The notes under the pieces are model-generated. The model saw nothing but the letters and a program-made list of their open reading frames with translations, was not told the origin of the DNA and did not search any database. A program made the position numbers and the translations under genes. DNA of 64,000 nt from Siphonodentalium dalli (lineage: Eukaryota; Mollusca; Scaphopoda; Gadilida; Siphonodentaliidae): the NCBI GenBank assembly GCA_032622095.1, contig CP136065.1, positions 25,799,141 to 25,863,140 on the forward strand. The letters run 5' to 3'. Each line of letters opens with the position of its first letter. Positions within the stretch are counted from its first letter, which is position 1. Positions 25,351 through 37,100 of the stretch are shown here, piece after piece.

Positions 25351-26320
25351 GTAGTTGGGCGTTCACATTTCACAATCCCGACATATGGTGACCCACATAA
25401 GTCACTTGAACAATTATATGTTCTTAACAGTCATATTTATATGGGAATGGCAATCAAGGCATTCACACAATGAGCTAGCAAAAAGAGATAACTAGAAGAA
25501 GCATTAAACGTATATTTATCATTCTATTGAAGAGATACATATATTCGTGCAAACTGAGAGACCTCGAACCGTCAGAGGATTGCATATATATAATAACAAA
25601 ATTTAGTGTGTTCCATTCAATACAGTTTCCACGAAAAGTTACAATTTGTCAACAGACATGGAAGGCCTGTTCAAAAATAGTGGTCACAGTGTGCAGTCAA
25701 ATATAGTTTCTTCTGATATACATGAAAATGCAGTTAGTATCACAAGACTTTTCAGGATCCTACCAATACTGACATCTGACAAGGGTTTTAGAACAGACTC
25801 ATCGACTGACATAAACAACTCAAAATCTCGCTCTGTGCCTGGCACATGTAGCTGATATATGTGCGCAGCAACATTTCGTTTAAACTAAGAATATTTAGCC
25901 AATATATAGCACCATGAACAGATGAGCACCTGGGAATTTCTTTGAAACATCTGTATCTTCGTGGAGATATGATAGCCAGGTGTCATCGAGATCTTAGTTC
26001 AACCCACTAGATTGATTGATACATCTCAATATGTAAAACCCAATTATCATCTTTTATCGAACTAATGTGTTTATGATGTTCATGTATCATATTATAACGT
26101 CTAATGTATACGCAGTTGTAAATAAATAAATACTTCATTATTGGTGGAACGGATTAATCGCGATAAACATAATGACAATTGACAAGGTGAGCCACTACTT
26201 ATATTCCATGACTGTAATAATCATGTGTTGTGATGCTATTTGAATATACAATTTATGAGAAAACGTATAACACTTTAAGCAAGAGCATTCTCTATTCCCA
26301 ACAAATATCCACAGCATACA
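25350..26320. other. No recognised gene
   Basis: An ORF at 25646-25855 has no family motif. tgtaaataaataaatac at 26116 resembles a retroposon tail. Confidence 0.4.
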
Positions 26321-26324
26321 TTAA

Positions 26325-26352
26325 CCTGGGCAACGCCGGGTAACCCTGCTAG
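26325..26352 (+). other. Helitron-like 3' terminus
   Basis: The hairpin cctgggcaacgccggg is followed by taaccctg and CTAG, then T. Hairpin-then-CTAGT is the classic 3' end of Helitrons. The 5' end was not located. Confidence 0.5.
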
Positions 26353-26689
26353 TAGATAATATATTGGCACTTGTCAATCATTCCAACATTAATAACGTAG
26401 TAACATTCTTCAAATACAAATTTTCTCACAGATAGGAAGCAATCTCATGTTGGATCATCTCTGGAAGGCGCTACACACTATATCTCCCATAACTTCTCAC
26501 CATGTAAATAAGTTTGTACCGTCATCTTGATCACATGTGTGTTACAATATTGTATTAGGAGAGGGGCTTCATAAGTTGCAAAAACTTGTGCCCCAATCCC
26601 TTTTGTATATTTTGCAAATAAAATATGTTTCAAGTCAAGTCCTGTTGTAATGTTGCATTATGTGTATATCCGAACAAACCTCAACCAGT

Positions 26690-27880
26690 GTTATAATCTT
26701 TCCTCACACGTACATTGACCATTACATGATGTTACTTTATCATTACTTAATTTATCGTGACATGATTGTACTTTATCATTACGTGATGATAATTTATCAT
26801 TGCATAGTTGTACTTTAGCTTAACATGATGTTATTTTATGGTGAGAAAACATAACATGTCATTACAAAGTATCACCATGTAATGATAAAGTTGCATCACG
26901 TAACGATTAAGTACCATCGTGTAATGTTAAAGTATGATCATGCAATGACAAAGTATCGCCATGCAGTGATGGAGTACAATCATGTCATGAGAAAACATAC
27001 CATGTCATTATAAGTATCGCCATGCAGTGATGGAGTACAATCATGTCATGAGAAAACATACCATGTCATTATAAGTATCGCCATGCAGTGATGGAGTACA
27101 ATCATGTCATGAGAAAACATACCATGTCATTATAAGTATCGCCATGCAGTGATGGAGTACAATCATGTCATGAGAAAACACACCATGTCATTATAAGTAT
27201 CGCCATGCAGTGATGGAGTACAATCATGTCATGAGAAAACATGCCATGTCATTATAAGTATCGCCATGCAGTGATGGAGTACAATCATGTCATGAGAAAA
27301 CATACCATGTCATTATAAGTATCACCATGCAGTGATGGAGTACAATCATGTCATGAGAAAACATACCATGTCATTATAAGTATCGCCATGCAGTGATGGA
27401 GTACAATCATGTCATGAGAAAACATACCATGTCATTATAAGTATCACCATGCAGTGATGGAGTACAATCATGTCATGAGAAAACATACCATGTCATTATA
27501 AGTATCGCCATGCAGTGATGGGGTACAATCATGTCATGAGAAAACATACCATGTCATTATAAGTATCACCATGCAGTGATGGAGTACAATCATGTCATGA
27601 GAAAACATACCATGTCATTATAAGTATCACCATGTAATGATGTAGTTGCATCACGTAACGATTAAGTACCATCATATCATGATAAAATATCATTATATAA
27701 TGCTAAAGTACCAAAAGACTATGAACTAATGTTATGACATGGTGATACTTCGTTATTTATTATATGACACATGATGGTACTTTTATCTTTACGTGATGAT
27801 ATTTTGTCATGAGAAGGTGACAGTTTGTCATTGCGTGATGATACTTTATCATCATATGATGGAACTTTTTTAATAATAAT
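26690..27880. repeat. Satellite block of ~25-bp degenerate units with switched orientation
   Basis: Flanks (26700-26830 and 27720-27870) carry the motif as actttatcattacatgatg. The middle carries its reverse complement (catgtaatgataaagt). A homogeneous 61-bp array sits in the centre. Confidence 0.8.
26953..27645. repeat. 61-bp minisatellite, 11 complete copies plus a partial
   Basis: gtatcgccatgcagtgatgg starts every 61 bp from 26953 to 27563; a partial copy begins at 27624. Copies differ at only one or two sites (cgcc/cacc, one agtac/ggtac, one catacc/cacacc). Confidence 0.97.
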
Positions 27881-28037
27881 ACGATGACTATGTGTAATGA
27901 ATCATAGTTCTATAAGCATTGTCTCCGCTCACACATAGTCATCGTATTATATTATTAGCATCATCGTCTCTGTCATCGCATCATTATTATCATCATCACC
28001 ATTTTATCATCATCATCGTCGTCATTATCATCATCAC
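27878..28037. repeat. Inverted repeat followed by (ATC)n microsatellite
   Basis: aatacgatgactatgtgt pairs with acacatagtcatcgtatt around ~35 bp. An imperfect (atc)n tract follows to 28037. 28040-28850 shows no recognised gene. Confidence 0.85.
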
Positions 28038-28849
28038 CCGGGAGCGCAACATATTTAACCGCTCTATATTCACTCAAATCCAATGAAAGATATCGCGGCG
28101 TGACATGCATGGCTTAGTAAATGCACACAATTAACCCATTCTATATACTACATTGATGAGTAGTTCCCCTAGGAATTGTTCTGATAATAAGTTCAACAAA
28201 ACTTCTTCTTCTTCTTCTGATAAGGTGCATTTACCGCAATTTTGCGTATTATCGCACCGTACAAACGACCATCATTTCCCACAAATAATATGATTCGTAC
28301 GTGACACGTAGTGGAGCTACCACACATGATGTGCCTCAAATTTGCATTTTTTCGGCGACATAACGCTAAGAATAATTTACGTAACATCATGCGATGCAGT
28401 GGTCACGACGGAGACGACATGCCAAATTGACAAGACGTGTCGTGGATTGTAAAATCTTGTCTGGATTATCGTCATGACTTCTTCATTTTTCGTTTTCATT
28501 AAGCTGACCAAAGAAATTGGTCTAAATTAAATTAATAGACTTAAATCACAGGTGAATTCTTTGTAAATTGTGAAGTAGTTACTTTCATTTCTATCGCGAT
28601 GCTCAACACGGTTGCTAACCGGAAGTCACGTGACAATTTCTCCAGAATCTATACCCACGATCTTGAAAAATCACTGATGGGATATAGAAAAAATAATATG
28701 ACGTCATGCACCTGCCTTAGGTATAAGCACCCTTGGTGGTTGCTATGAACACTCGTAACTTTATTCTCAGAAATTTTAACCAACATTCTTGAGTTATGTT
28801 ACTATGAGTTCATCATGTTGTCTCACACCCCCTCTGCTCCTATGTCCAT

Positions 28850-29020
28850 GTGCTAGAAATGAGGAAGGTGGTCAAGGCTGAGTTTGGTGTGCCTGTCATT
28901 TTCAGAACGAGGTCCCCAGAGGATGTATTTAGTGATGCTATCGCGCATAATGGGCCTCACCTCCTCTCGAAAGTTTCTTTATTATCAAATTTCTATAGAA
29001 ATAGGGACCTCATTCTGCAA
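28850..29020. mobile_element. MITE family A, rearranged partial copy
   Basis: gtttggtgtgcctgtcattt then agaacgaggtccccagagga and tttagtgatgctatcgcg, joined directly to ctcgaaagtttctttattat. The second sub-hairpin is missing. 29020-30230 is AT-rich; the ORF at 29635-29907 has no family motif. Confidence 0.7.
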
Positions 29021-30232
29021 ATATTGGGCTCTTTACAATATGCCGTTGAAGACCAAATTGGTTTGGTTTCGGATCACAATGTATCTTACACCATCTGAAA
29101 CTTTATTCTTCTATGAACTCAATATGGCCAATTTCAGTTTATTTAAGGAATAATCTTAATTTCCTGATGTGATTACACCATATAGCGATTTATAATGTTT
29201 GTGATTGGCACAAATGTATTTATACTGTGTAATTATATCAGTAATAAAGATTATTCATTATAATTACATGTTATAGAAAATATCAACATAAAATTTTTCA
29301 GTAAATAGAGCTAAATTTATAGTGAAATTTTGGCGACGTTAGCTTTTTTTTTAGAAACTAATGGCTAAGTATTATAGAAAATGAAATAGATGTGATTATA
29401 ATATTTTAAAACATATATTTCACTTAATTCGGTCTCTGTTAGCAATGTTTCTTGCACAATTTCTGTATGAGCAGTCTTGTTCGATGTTGGTGCCACAATG
29501 AAACCTAACATTTTGTTGTAGATTTTTGATCTGACTTAAGTTAAGGAACATACAATTGTGTCATTCAGACTCATTCTGATTGATACACGGCCACTTCCAT
29601 AAGAAATAAGATTATTTTTAAACACATCGAAGCAATGAACACTGATACTGAGCCGGTGCCGCCATACATAAATTACTTACATGTATACAGTTATGTGTAT
29701 CAGATTCATGATATTTCCATCACAAAACAAATCACCTACCAACACAGCGAGACTTGGGTATGTGGGATATACTATGAGAAAACTAGGCAAAGGTCTACAA
29801 CACCAAAGGTATTGCCATTTGAAGAAATAATTCTCTATGGAGGAAAACATATTTATTCATTACATATTCATGAAGACTCTGTAAACGTAACAATTATACA
29901 ACACTGAACTGGACTCACATGTTACTGGCCATTTGTTTATGATTATTCAATACCCCAAATAACACAGTTATATACATATAGCCCAGAACCCGAGCTATCT
30001 CTCAAATTTACATTAATCATTTCTTAACTCGATCATCAAAAGGCCGACACGAATTTATCTGCGCCAAACCTAACACTTTATTTCACAGTATAAATGACAT
30101 TCTTAATTAAGTGCGGTAACGGTGTGTCGCCCAATGGCCAACGGAATAACAATCTATTTATCAATTTACAAAAACTACACCACAACTATATGATTCATGT
30201 ATGATTTTATTAATGTCGCCAGTGAGAAAGTA

Positions 30233-30340
30233 GCCCAAGTGAAATTCACTTGGGAGCGTGCAAAAGTGAGTGCTAGAATATAATATTTATCAATGTGTCA
30301 TATTGGACGAGACACAACGTCGAGTCCAATATGACTTTTA
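30233..30340. repeat. Two short hairpins
   Basis: cccaagtgaaattcacttgg-g (30233-30253), then gtcatattggac/gtccaatatgac (30298-30340). gggagtccaatatgac recurs at ~30687 and ~30706. Confidence 0.7.
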
Positions 30341-30819
30341 ACCACAACCTGGAAGAGTACAAGAAAAACTTATACTGTACACAACATTGTATAATGACAT
30401 TTTTATTATCCATCTGTATGTTTATCCAAATTTTGGGAATAAAACTTTTATGGTTATTTTTGGTATTTGTCTACATTTAATTCTCTATAAAAGCCTGCAT
30501 TTTGATCATCAGAAAGCATGATTTGGAACAGTAAACATGGAAGTGAAAAAAAAAACTCAATGTGGAAGTGAAACGTCTGCTAAATCCACCAGTGTTGTAC
30601 GCGCATCACAATTTCACCGATTCATTTCGCAATAGAGTTAATTTGTGACGTCAGAGTCCCGATAAAAAAATCATATTGCACACTTGGGAGTCCAATATGA
30701 CATTCGGGAGTCCAATATGACTTTTTCCCGGATTATCACGTGGCGGCTTTTGCCCAATCATAAATAGTGTTAGTTATGGGAAGGATAATAATAAATGTTA
30801 TGATAAAAGTTTGACAAGC

Positions 30820-31305
30820 CTGAGTTTATAGCGCCTGTAATTTGCAGAATGAGGTCCCCAGAGGACGAATTTAGTAACACTATCCTGTATAGTGGGCTAG
30901 CATCACCAAATTCACCCTCTGGGGACCTCATTCTGCATGGCCTCAGATTGAAGTTACCAAAGGGTGAATATTGTGATGCACACCCATTGGGAACATCGAT
31001 TATGTGTCGTCTGCCAATTTGGGGATACAGAGAAACTAAACTAAAAAAGAAATAGAAACTTTCAAAAGAAGAAATCTATGTGAAGAAGTTTCTATAGAAA
31101 TTTGATAGTAAAGAAAATTTCCAGAGAAGATGAGGCTTGAGCAGAATGAGGTCCCCAGAGGGTGAATTTAGTGATGCTATCACGCTATGCAAGATAGTCT
31201 GACTAAATTAACCCTCTGGGGACCTCATGTGAGATAGCCTCACTAAATTCACCCTCTGGGGACCTCATTCTGAAAATGGCAGGCACACTAAACTCAGACT
31301 TGAAG
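30820..31305. mobile_element. MITE family A, full copy
   Basis: Left sub-hairpin from 30845 and right sub-hairpin to 31272 flank the centre cacccattgggaacatcgat and gaagtttctatagaaatttg. The outer end gcctgagttta is mirrored by taaactcagact. 31305-32018 shows no recognised gene. Confidence 0.85.
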
Positions 31306-32017
31306 TGTGATGGTATAAGGATGGCATCTTTCAATAATTGGAAGACCATTATAAACTGTCCGTTGTGAAGCCAAACAGCAGCAATTATTAATGTTTATTT
31401 TCAGTGGGCCATAAATAGTGTTTGAAAAACAGAACATTAAGACCACTATAAACTGTCCCCCAATAACACACACATGTATATGCAGGATCTGTTTCGGATA
31501 GATGATACCATCAGCACATAGTTTTCTCCATTGAAATTATCTATCTTGCTACTCTGGGATATTTTCACTAACTAGATGATAATAGGTGAATAGTAAGGCT
31601 GTACCAACATATATATGTGAAACTACTTCGAAGTTAAAACAGAGTTTTCACACTATATGGGGACTGGATATTCCTTTACACAAGTCATATGAGAAAAATT
31701 TACATTGAAAGGTTTGCATCTGTATAATACAGTAAGAGGAGTTTCAGCCAGTAACAAAAGTAATGTTATTTCTCCTAAAATTGTTATCGAAACATGAAGC
31801 AATCACCCCCTACCCTTTGGAATCCAGAATCTGGCTTTAAAACAGACATGGAATCTAGGATCCAGTTTAAGAATCTAACAATAAGGAATACCTGTATACA
31901 ATTATTTTTTGAGAAAAACAACATTGCATGCTGTTAATTTAAACCAACAACTTGGATATATTTCTTACCAATATTTAGTGTAATTGTTCATTTGGCAAGA
32001 CCATCATCCAACAGTGC

Positions 32018-33440
32018 AAGCTTGAGTTTTGTGTGCCTGTCATTTGCAGAATGAGGCCCCCAGAAGGTGAATTTAGTGATGCTATCCCACATAGCGGGCT
32101 AGCATCACTAAATTCACCCTCTTGGGACCTCATTCTGCATGGCCTCATCTGCTAAGGGAGACATAGACTCAGATTGAAGTTTCCAAATGGTGAATATTGT
32201 GATGTACACCCAAAATGAACCTCGATTATGCAATGTGTCATCTGCCAATTTGGGGATATATAGAGAAACTAAACTAAAACAGAAATAGGGCTTCACGGTA
32301 TCCGGATTTTAATACCAATTACGGTATTGAAAATGATACCGCGATATGACTAAATATCGTCACCAATAAATTTGAGTAGAACTGTTTGATAATGATACTA
32401 GTAGCAAGCAGACAAAAATATAGCATTATTGATTTGATAATGACAATTATGAACACATGTTGCTTTGACAGGTATATAAAATAAATAATTAATATAAATG
32501 GTCCTGAGTTTCGTTCTTTATACGACGGATAGATATATTTATAAGTGCCTGACGTAATCTGGAATTCCCTACCAACTGCGGGTCACTTATGACATTAAAA
32601 ATGAAGCTAACAGTCACTCGTGTAAAAAATAACAGCAAACATGTATTGATTTCATATTTTATATTGTACAAACAAAACAAGATAACTAATGTGACAAGCA
32701 TAGAATAGAAGTCCGTATCTGACTTTAACTTATCCATTTCGATGTATAGGACTGATACATGTATATGGCCGTGTAGTTATAATGATCTAATGAGTTAGTG
32801 CATTATACGTCTAATGTATAAGATTTTGTGGCGCTGTTGAACGCGCGTCATTGTGTCTCCAGATTATAAAAACACCACACATTTTTTATTGTATTTGACC
32901 AGGAACCTTCCAGCAATATTGCGCTGAGAACAGCCTGTATACACACATCAATTGCCGCCCATGCAATAAGGCATGCCGACTTGATTGTCCGCAGTGTGTT
33001 GACAAACGCTTATGGAGCAGTGAGAAATAATTTTTACGCCACGCTAAACCGAAGCCGTTAGCAATGGCCTTTGTCTCAGCATTAGAGGTGTCGATGGTTG
33101 CTAAATACTTGACACTGATAGAGATATCGTCGGTATTAATATCCACACCGGCGGCTACGATGTACCGACTATTTACATAAAGTGAAACCGACTACACGGT
33201 GTCAAAAACAGTATCGCGATATGACTAAATACCGAAATACCGTGAAGCCCTAAACAGAAATAGAATCTATGTGAAGAAGTTTCTATAGAAATTTGATAAT
33301 AAAGAAACTTTCCAGAGAAGATGAGGCCTAAGCAGAATGAGGTGCCCAGAGGGTGAATTTGGTGATGCTAGCCCACAATGCGGGAAAGTGTCACTAAACT
33401 CACCCTCTGGAGACCTCATTCTGCAAATTAATATCTATGT
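32018..33440. mobile_element. MITE family A copy split by a nested insertion
   Basis: The left half (to 32286) and right half (from 33252) together make a normal family A element. The missing join is seen intact at 31029-31110. Confidence 0.85.
32287..33251. mobile_element. hAT-like non-autonomous element nested in MITE A
   Basis: The terminal inverted repeat AGGGCTTCACGGTAT is present at both ends. The flanking repeat aaacagaaat lies on each side (about 10 bp; hAT duplications are normally 8). Internal cgcgatatgactaaat occurs near both ends in the same orientation. The ORF at 32886-33146 (minus) has no recognisable transposase motif. Confidence 0.75.
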
Positions 33441-34107
33441 ATTTACTCAATTTGGAAAGCGCATGATTGTTATGATTATGAAGAAATATTACTGAATTGT
33501 TGAATTTCACTGTAAACGGAATATAGTTATGTAGTTGGAAGCCAGAGTATGTTACAGAAGGAATCCGGCATATGGCTCCAAAACACCCAGAATCAGGTGT
33601 ATGAAAAAGGGGGTGGTAGACTCAACCATACAAGGTTAAGAGGTTGCTGGTTACCTATTATGGACTGTAATAGTTTCAATAACAATATAGTATATAATTT
33701 GTACTCATGTCTATTCCAATTGCGCTTCTGATTTTTTGATCAACTTCATTCCGAAAGGTAATGTTGACCGGGACTGAAATCTTTGGGCAAAAATATTGGC
33801 CAGATTAAATTTTCTTTGCTCACTGAAAAGTGGACAATGGCCAAATTGGTCAATGAAAGTGCAAAGCTTGTCAAATCTCACCTTTGCTTTGATGTTTGAG
33901 ATACGACTGGAAGCAATCTTCACCAAGTGAGCTCCGGAAAATTTAATTATTTTTGCCATAGTACCATTTGGTTGTATGCAATGGTAATACCGGAATGATA
34001 CTATACACGGCATGAGATAATCTTGAGATACCGGTAATCATCCTCATCCATATATATATTATAACAATGTATGAACAGCACGGAAGCAAACAGGCACTCA
34101 ACCCACA
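33440..34107. other. Region downstream of the NFU1 stop
   Basis: Probably includes the NFU1 3' UTR. A 100-codon minus-strand ORF at 33711-34013 lies in it, but shows no domain motif and is treated as chance or repeat. Confidence 0.4.
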
Positions 34108-34191
34108 TCAAGTTTTGTCATCTAGTTTCTCGACTCTTTCCCGAAGCTTTTCGAATTCCACACGGGAAACAATATCAGCTTCATCTTCAAT
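34108..34191 (-). CDS. NFU1: NFU1 exon 8 (C-terminal tail and stop)
   Basis: 84 nt after acceptor tccatcctcag. It encodes [20 protein letters not shown], then EKLDDKT and TGA. This resembles the charged tail of invertebrate NFU1 proteins (x-DEAD-x4-EFExxE-type), and phase 0 matches exon 7. No AATAAA is evident in the first 400 bases after the stop, so the polyadenylation site was not located. Confidence 0.88.
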   Translation of the reverse strand: MEDEADIVSRVEFEKLRERVEKLDDKT

Positions 34192-37100
34192 CTGAGGATG
34201 GAAAGAGGAAAGTTATTAAAATTTTCACAAGAAAGATTCTACTTCGTTTGGAAAAATATAGAATTTAAAACACATAGAATATATCCAAGGAGAGTTTTGT
34301 CCCATTGTCTGGTGGTGAAGTATGGAATTTGGCTGTGTGGAATAACTTTTATATTCAAGAAGAAATTCTGCTGGTAAGCACAATTGGTAGGTTCACAGAG
34401 ATCTTGGTCAGTCATTCGATTTTGATGCCACAATTGCTCCTGTGCGCCATAGCGCACCTGGAATTTAAAAAGTGTCTCACAAAAAGTTGTGTGCCCCATG
34501 ATCTTGGTTAAGTTTACTCAATGATTTAACAAAATGCAAAACATTAAGGGCTGGGATAACAATGATCGTTGTAGAAGTCATAGCATCAAAGGTTATACAC
34601 TGAAGTGTTTTTATTTTACCCGCAATGGTCTGTGCGTACTGTTCAATGCGTGTGTGTGTTGCAGGCAATCAAAGAGATCATCAATACAATCAAAGAGACA
34701 ACATTGTCAATACAATCAAATATATTATGTCATCGCTCAATACTGGTAAGTTCAAGATCTTATAATTAAATAGCAGGGTTGCCCGGCATAGCCCGGGTAA
34801 AAAAGGAACCAAATGTTTTAATAAGTTTTCTATTAGTTAAGAAATATATAATATAAACTATCATTGTGCCCCGACTCCCAACTCTGACATCACTTAGGAA
34901 TATTTGGGAGACTTGCATATAAGACTATAATAAGAGAATGCACTGGCACAGGATCTTTAACCTTTTCATGATGGGAGCTGTGCTGGTGCAGCATTAAAGA
35001 TCCTGTGCCAATGCATTCTCTTATATATGTGAGTATATAAGAGAATTAACTGGCTTACAAGGTCAAGGTAAATATTGTTAGGCCAATGTATTCTCTTATA
35101 TATGCGAGGCTCCCTATAGGAGAGTGAAATATCTCAAGAGAATAAATTGGCACAGGGTTTTTGAAAAATTTCAGGAAGCTCCAGTCATGAAAGGGTTAAT
35201 ACTGCATTAGCGCAGCTCGCGCCATGAAAAGGTTAAATCGCAATGTGGATGTCTGACTGTTAGAAGAAATAAAAGGTCAGCTGACCACAGTGTCCCCCGA
35301 AAAAGTGGCAAGTCGATGCCGCTTTGTTAAAGAAATGTTTTTAAATGTTGAAATTTTCCAAGTCGAAAAGGGTTAATAATTCTGTAAAAAAAAAAAAAAT
35401 TCCGTCCTCTATATACATGTTGCACATCTCCAATATGTGGATAACAATACTCTGAAGTTTCAAATATCTACAATCAAAACTGTAGGAGGAGTTGATTACA
35501 CCATGAAGGTACCCTCATACAGAAAATTATAAAAAGGGTTAATAACTCTGTCAAAAAATAATTTTTCCGTCATCTACATGTATATACATGTTGCACATCT
35601 TCAATATATGGGCAACAATATTCTGAAGTTTCAAATCTCTGGGATGAAATCTGTAGGAGGAGATGATTACACCATGAAGGTACTCAAAAGTGGGACGGAC
35701 GGACGAACGGACGGACGAACGGACGTCCAAACGGACGGACGGACGGACGGACCCCGTTTCTATAGTCCCCCGAAAATAAATTTTTCGGGGGACAATAAGT
35801 CTGCTAGTAATCATTCGTATGATCAGCATTCCCCCCCCTGAATGCAAAGGGTGGGCTGCTGCTTCACCTCTAATGGGGCCATTGGGTGAAATCCCAGTTT
35901 ACAACAAGAGCATAATAAGGGGGTGGCATAATATACCCATGGTATTCCAGGGCCATAACTCTTGTGAAAATTGGCGGGCGGGACAAAAAAATCAAACTTG
36001 ACCTGTATTTTGGGATAGTAAACTCACATACCAAATTTCATTCTATTCAGTTCAGACATTCTAAAGTTATCATCAGAAACGAAAATTGAGCTGCAAATTC
36101 CAATAAAAAGGGCCATAACTCTGATGAAAATTGGTGGGCAGAACCAGAATCGAAAATGACCTGTATTTTGTGCTGATAAACCCACATACCAAATTTCATT
36201 CCAATTGAGATTACCTAAAGTTATCATCCGGAAACTAAAAGTGAACATACAGATGGACAGACAGACGGACATATGGACCAATAACATATGTCCCGTTTTT
36301 TTAAATAGGGGAATAAAAAATGAAATCAGTATACTTTCTCTCGACAACTAAATGCAGTTATTTTTTTTTTTCATAATATAATATATTAAATATCTGAAGT
36401 TCTTATAAAGCAGTCAAGATTATTGAATTAGGACAGAGATGTGATAGAATTGGTGATTCCGGACACAATATACTCTCCAATAAGGGGTATTCTCCTTTGA
36501 CACGGTGCTTTTGGTGTGGATTGGCGAGGCTTGGAGGTTAAAGAGAGGCAACAACCTTATTTGTCAGCTGATATGTCACGCATGTGACATCTGAATATTG
36601 AATTAGGACAGAGATGTGATAAAAATCAGTGATGCCGACACAATGTACTTGTCAAATAGGTGGTAGTTTCCTTTATAGGCCTTTGATAAATCTTGGATTT
36701 CAAGAGAGGGGATATTAAATAAATTATAGAAACATGTTTTAACACTGAATGAGTGATTGACAATGAGTTTTCCATAAATTTCCAAATTATTCTAACGTAA
36801 ACAAGTACCATGCTATATGTCACGATCTTGCTACGCTACTTCATCTGATGTAATTGTTACCAGTTAAGACATAGATAGAACCGCATGAGTGTCTGGATTT
36901 TGACGAAATAATTGCACGAGATTTGTTGGCGGAGCGATACCTCGAGTGCGGGACACAGTCCCGCACGAGAGGTATCGTGTTCCGGCAACAAATCGAGTGC
37001 GATAATTCTATAGTTCTATTTTTATTACATTTCTCAGTATCATAGTAAGTTGACTCACAATCGTACATCTCCGGTACAGAAAATGTGAATTTAATTGAGT

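Noticed and set aside
26953-27645. Regular repeat array resembling a CRISPR
   Set aside because: Units abut with no unique spacers, and the window is clearly eukaryotic; it is a minisatellite.
27990-28037. Asp-rich minus-strand reading of the (ATC)n tract as the NFU1 C terminus
   Set aside because: It is a microsatellite, and a proper last exon with matching phase was found at 34191-34108.
29635-29907. 90-codon plus-strand ORF
   Set aside because: Composition looks protein-like but no motif, splice sites or neighbours support it.
33711-34013. 100-codon minus-strand ORF just downstream of the NFU1 stop
   Set aside because: No recognisable domain and no splice context. Its position fits the NFU1 3' UTR; a chance ORF is more likely.
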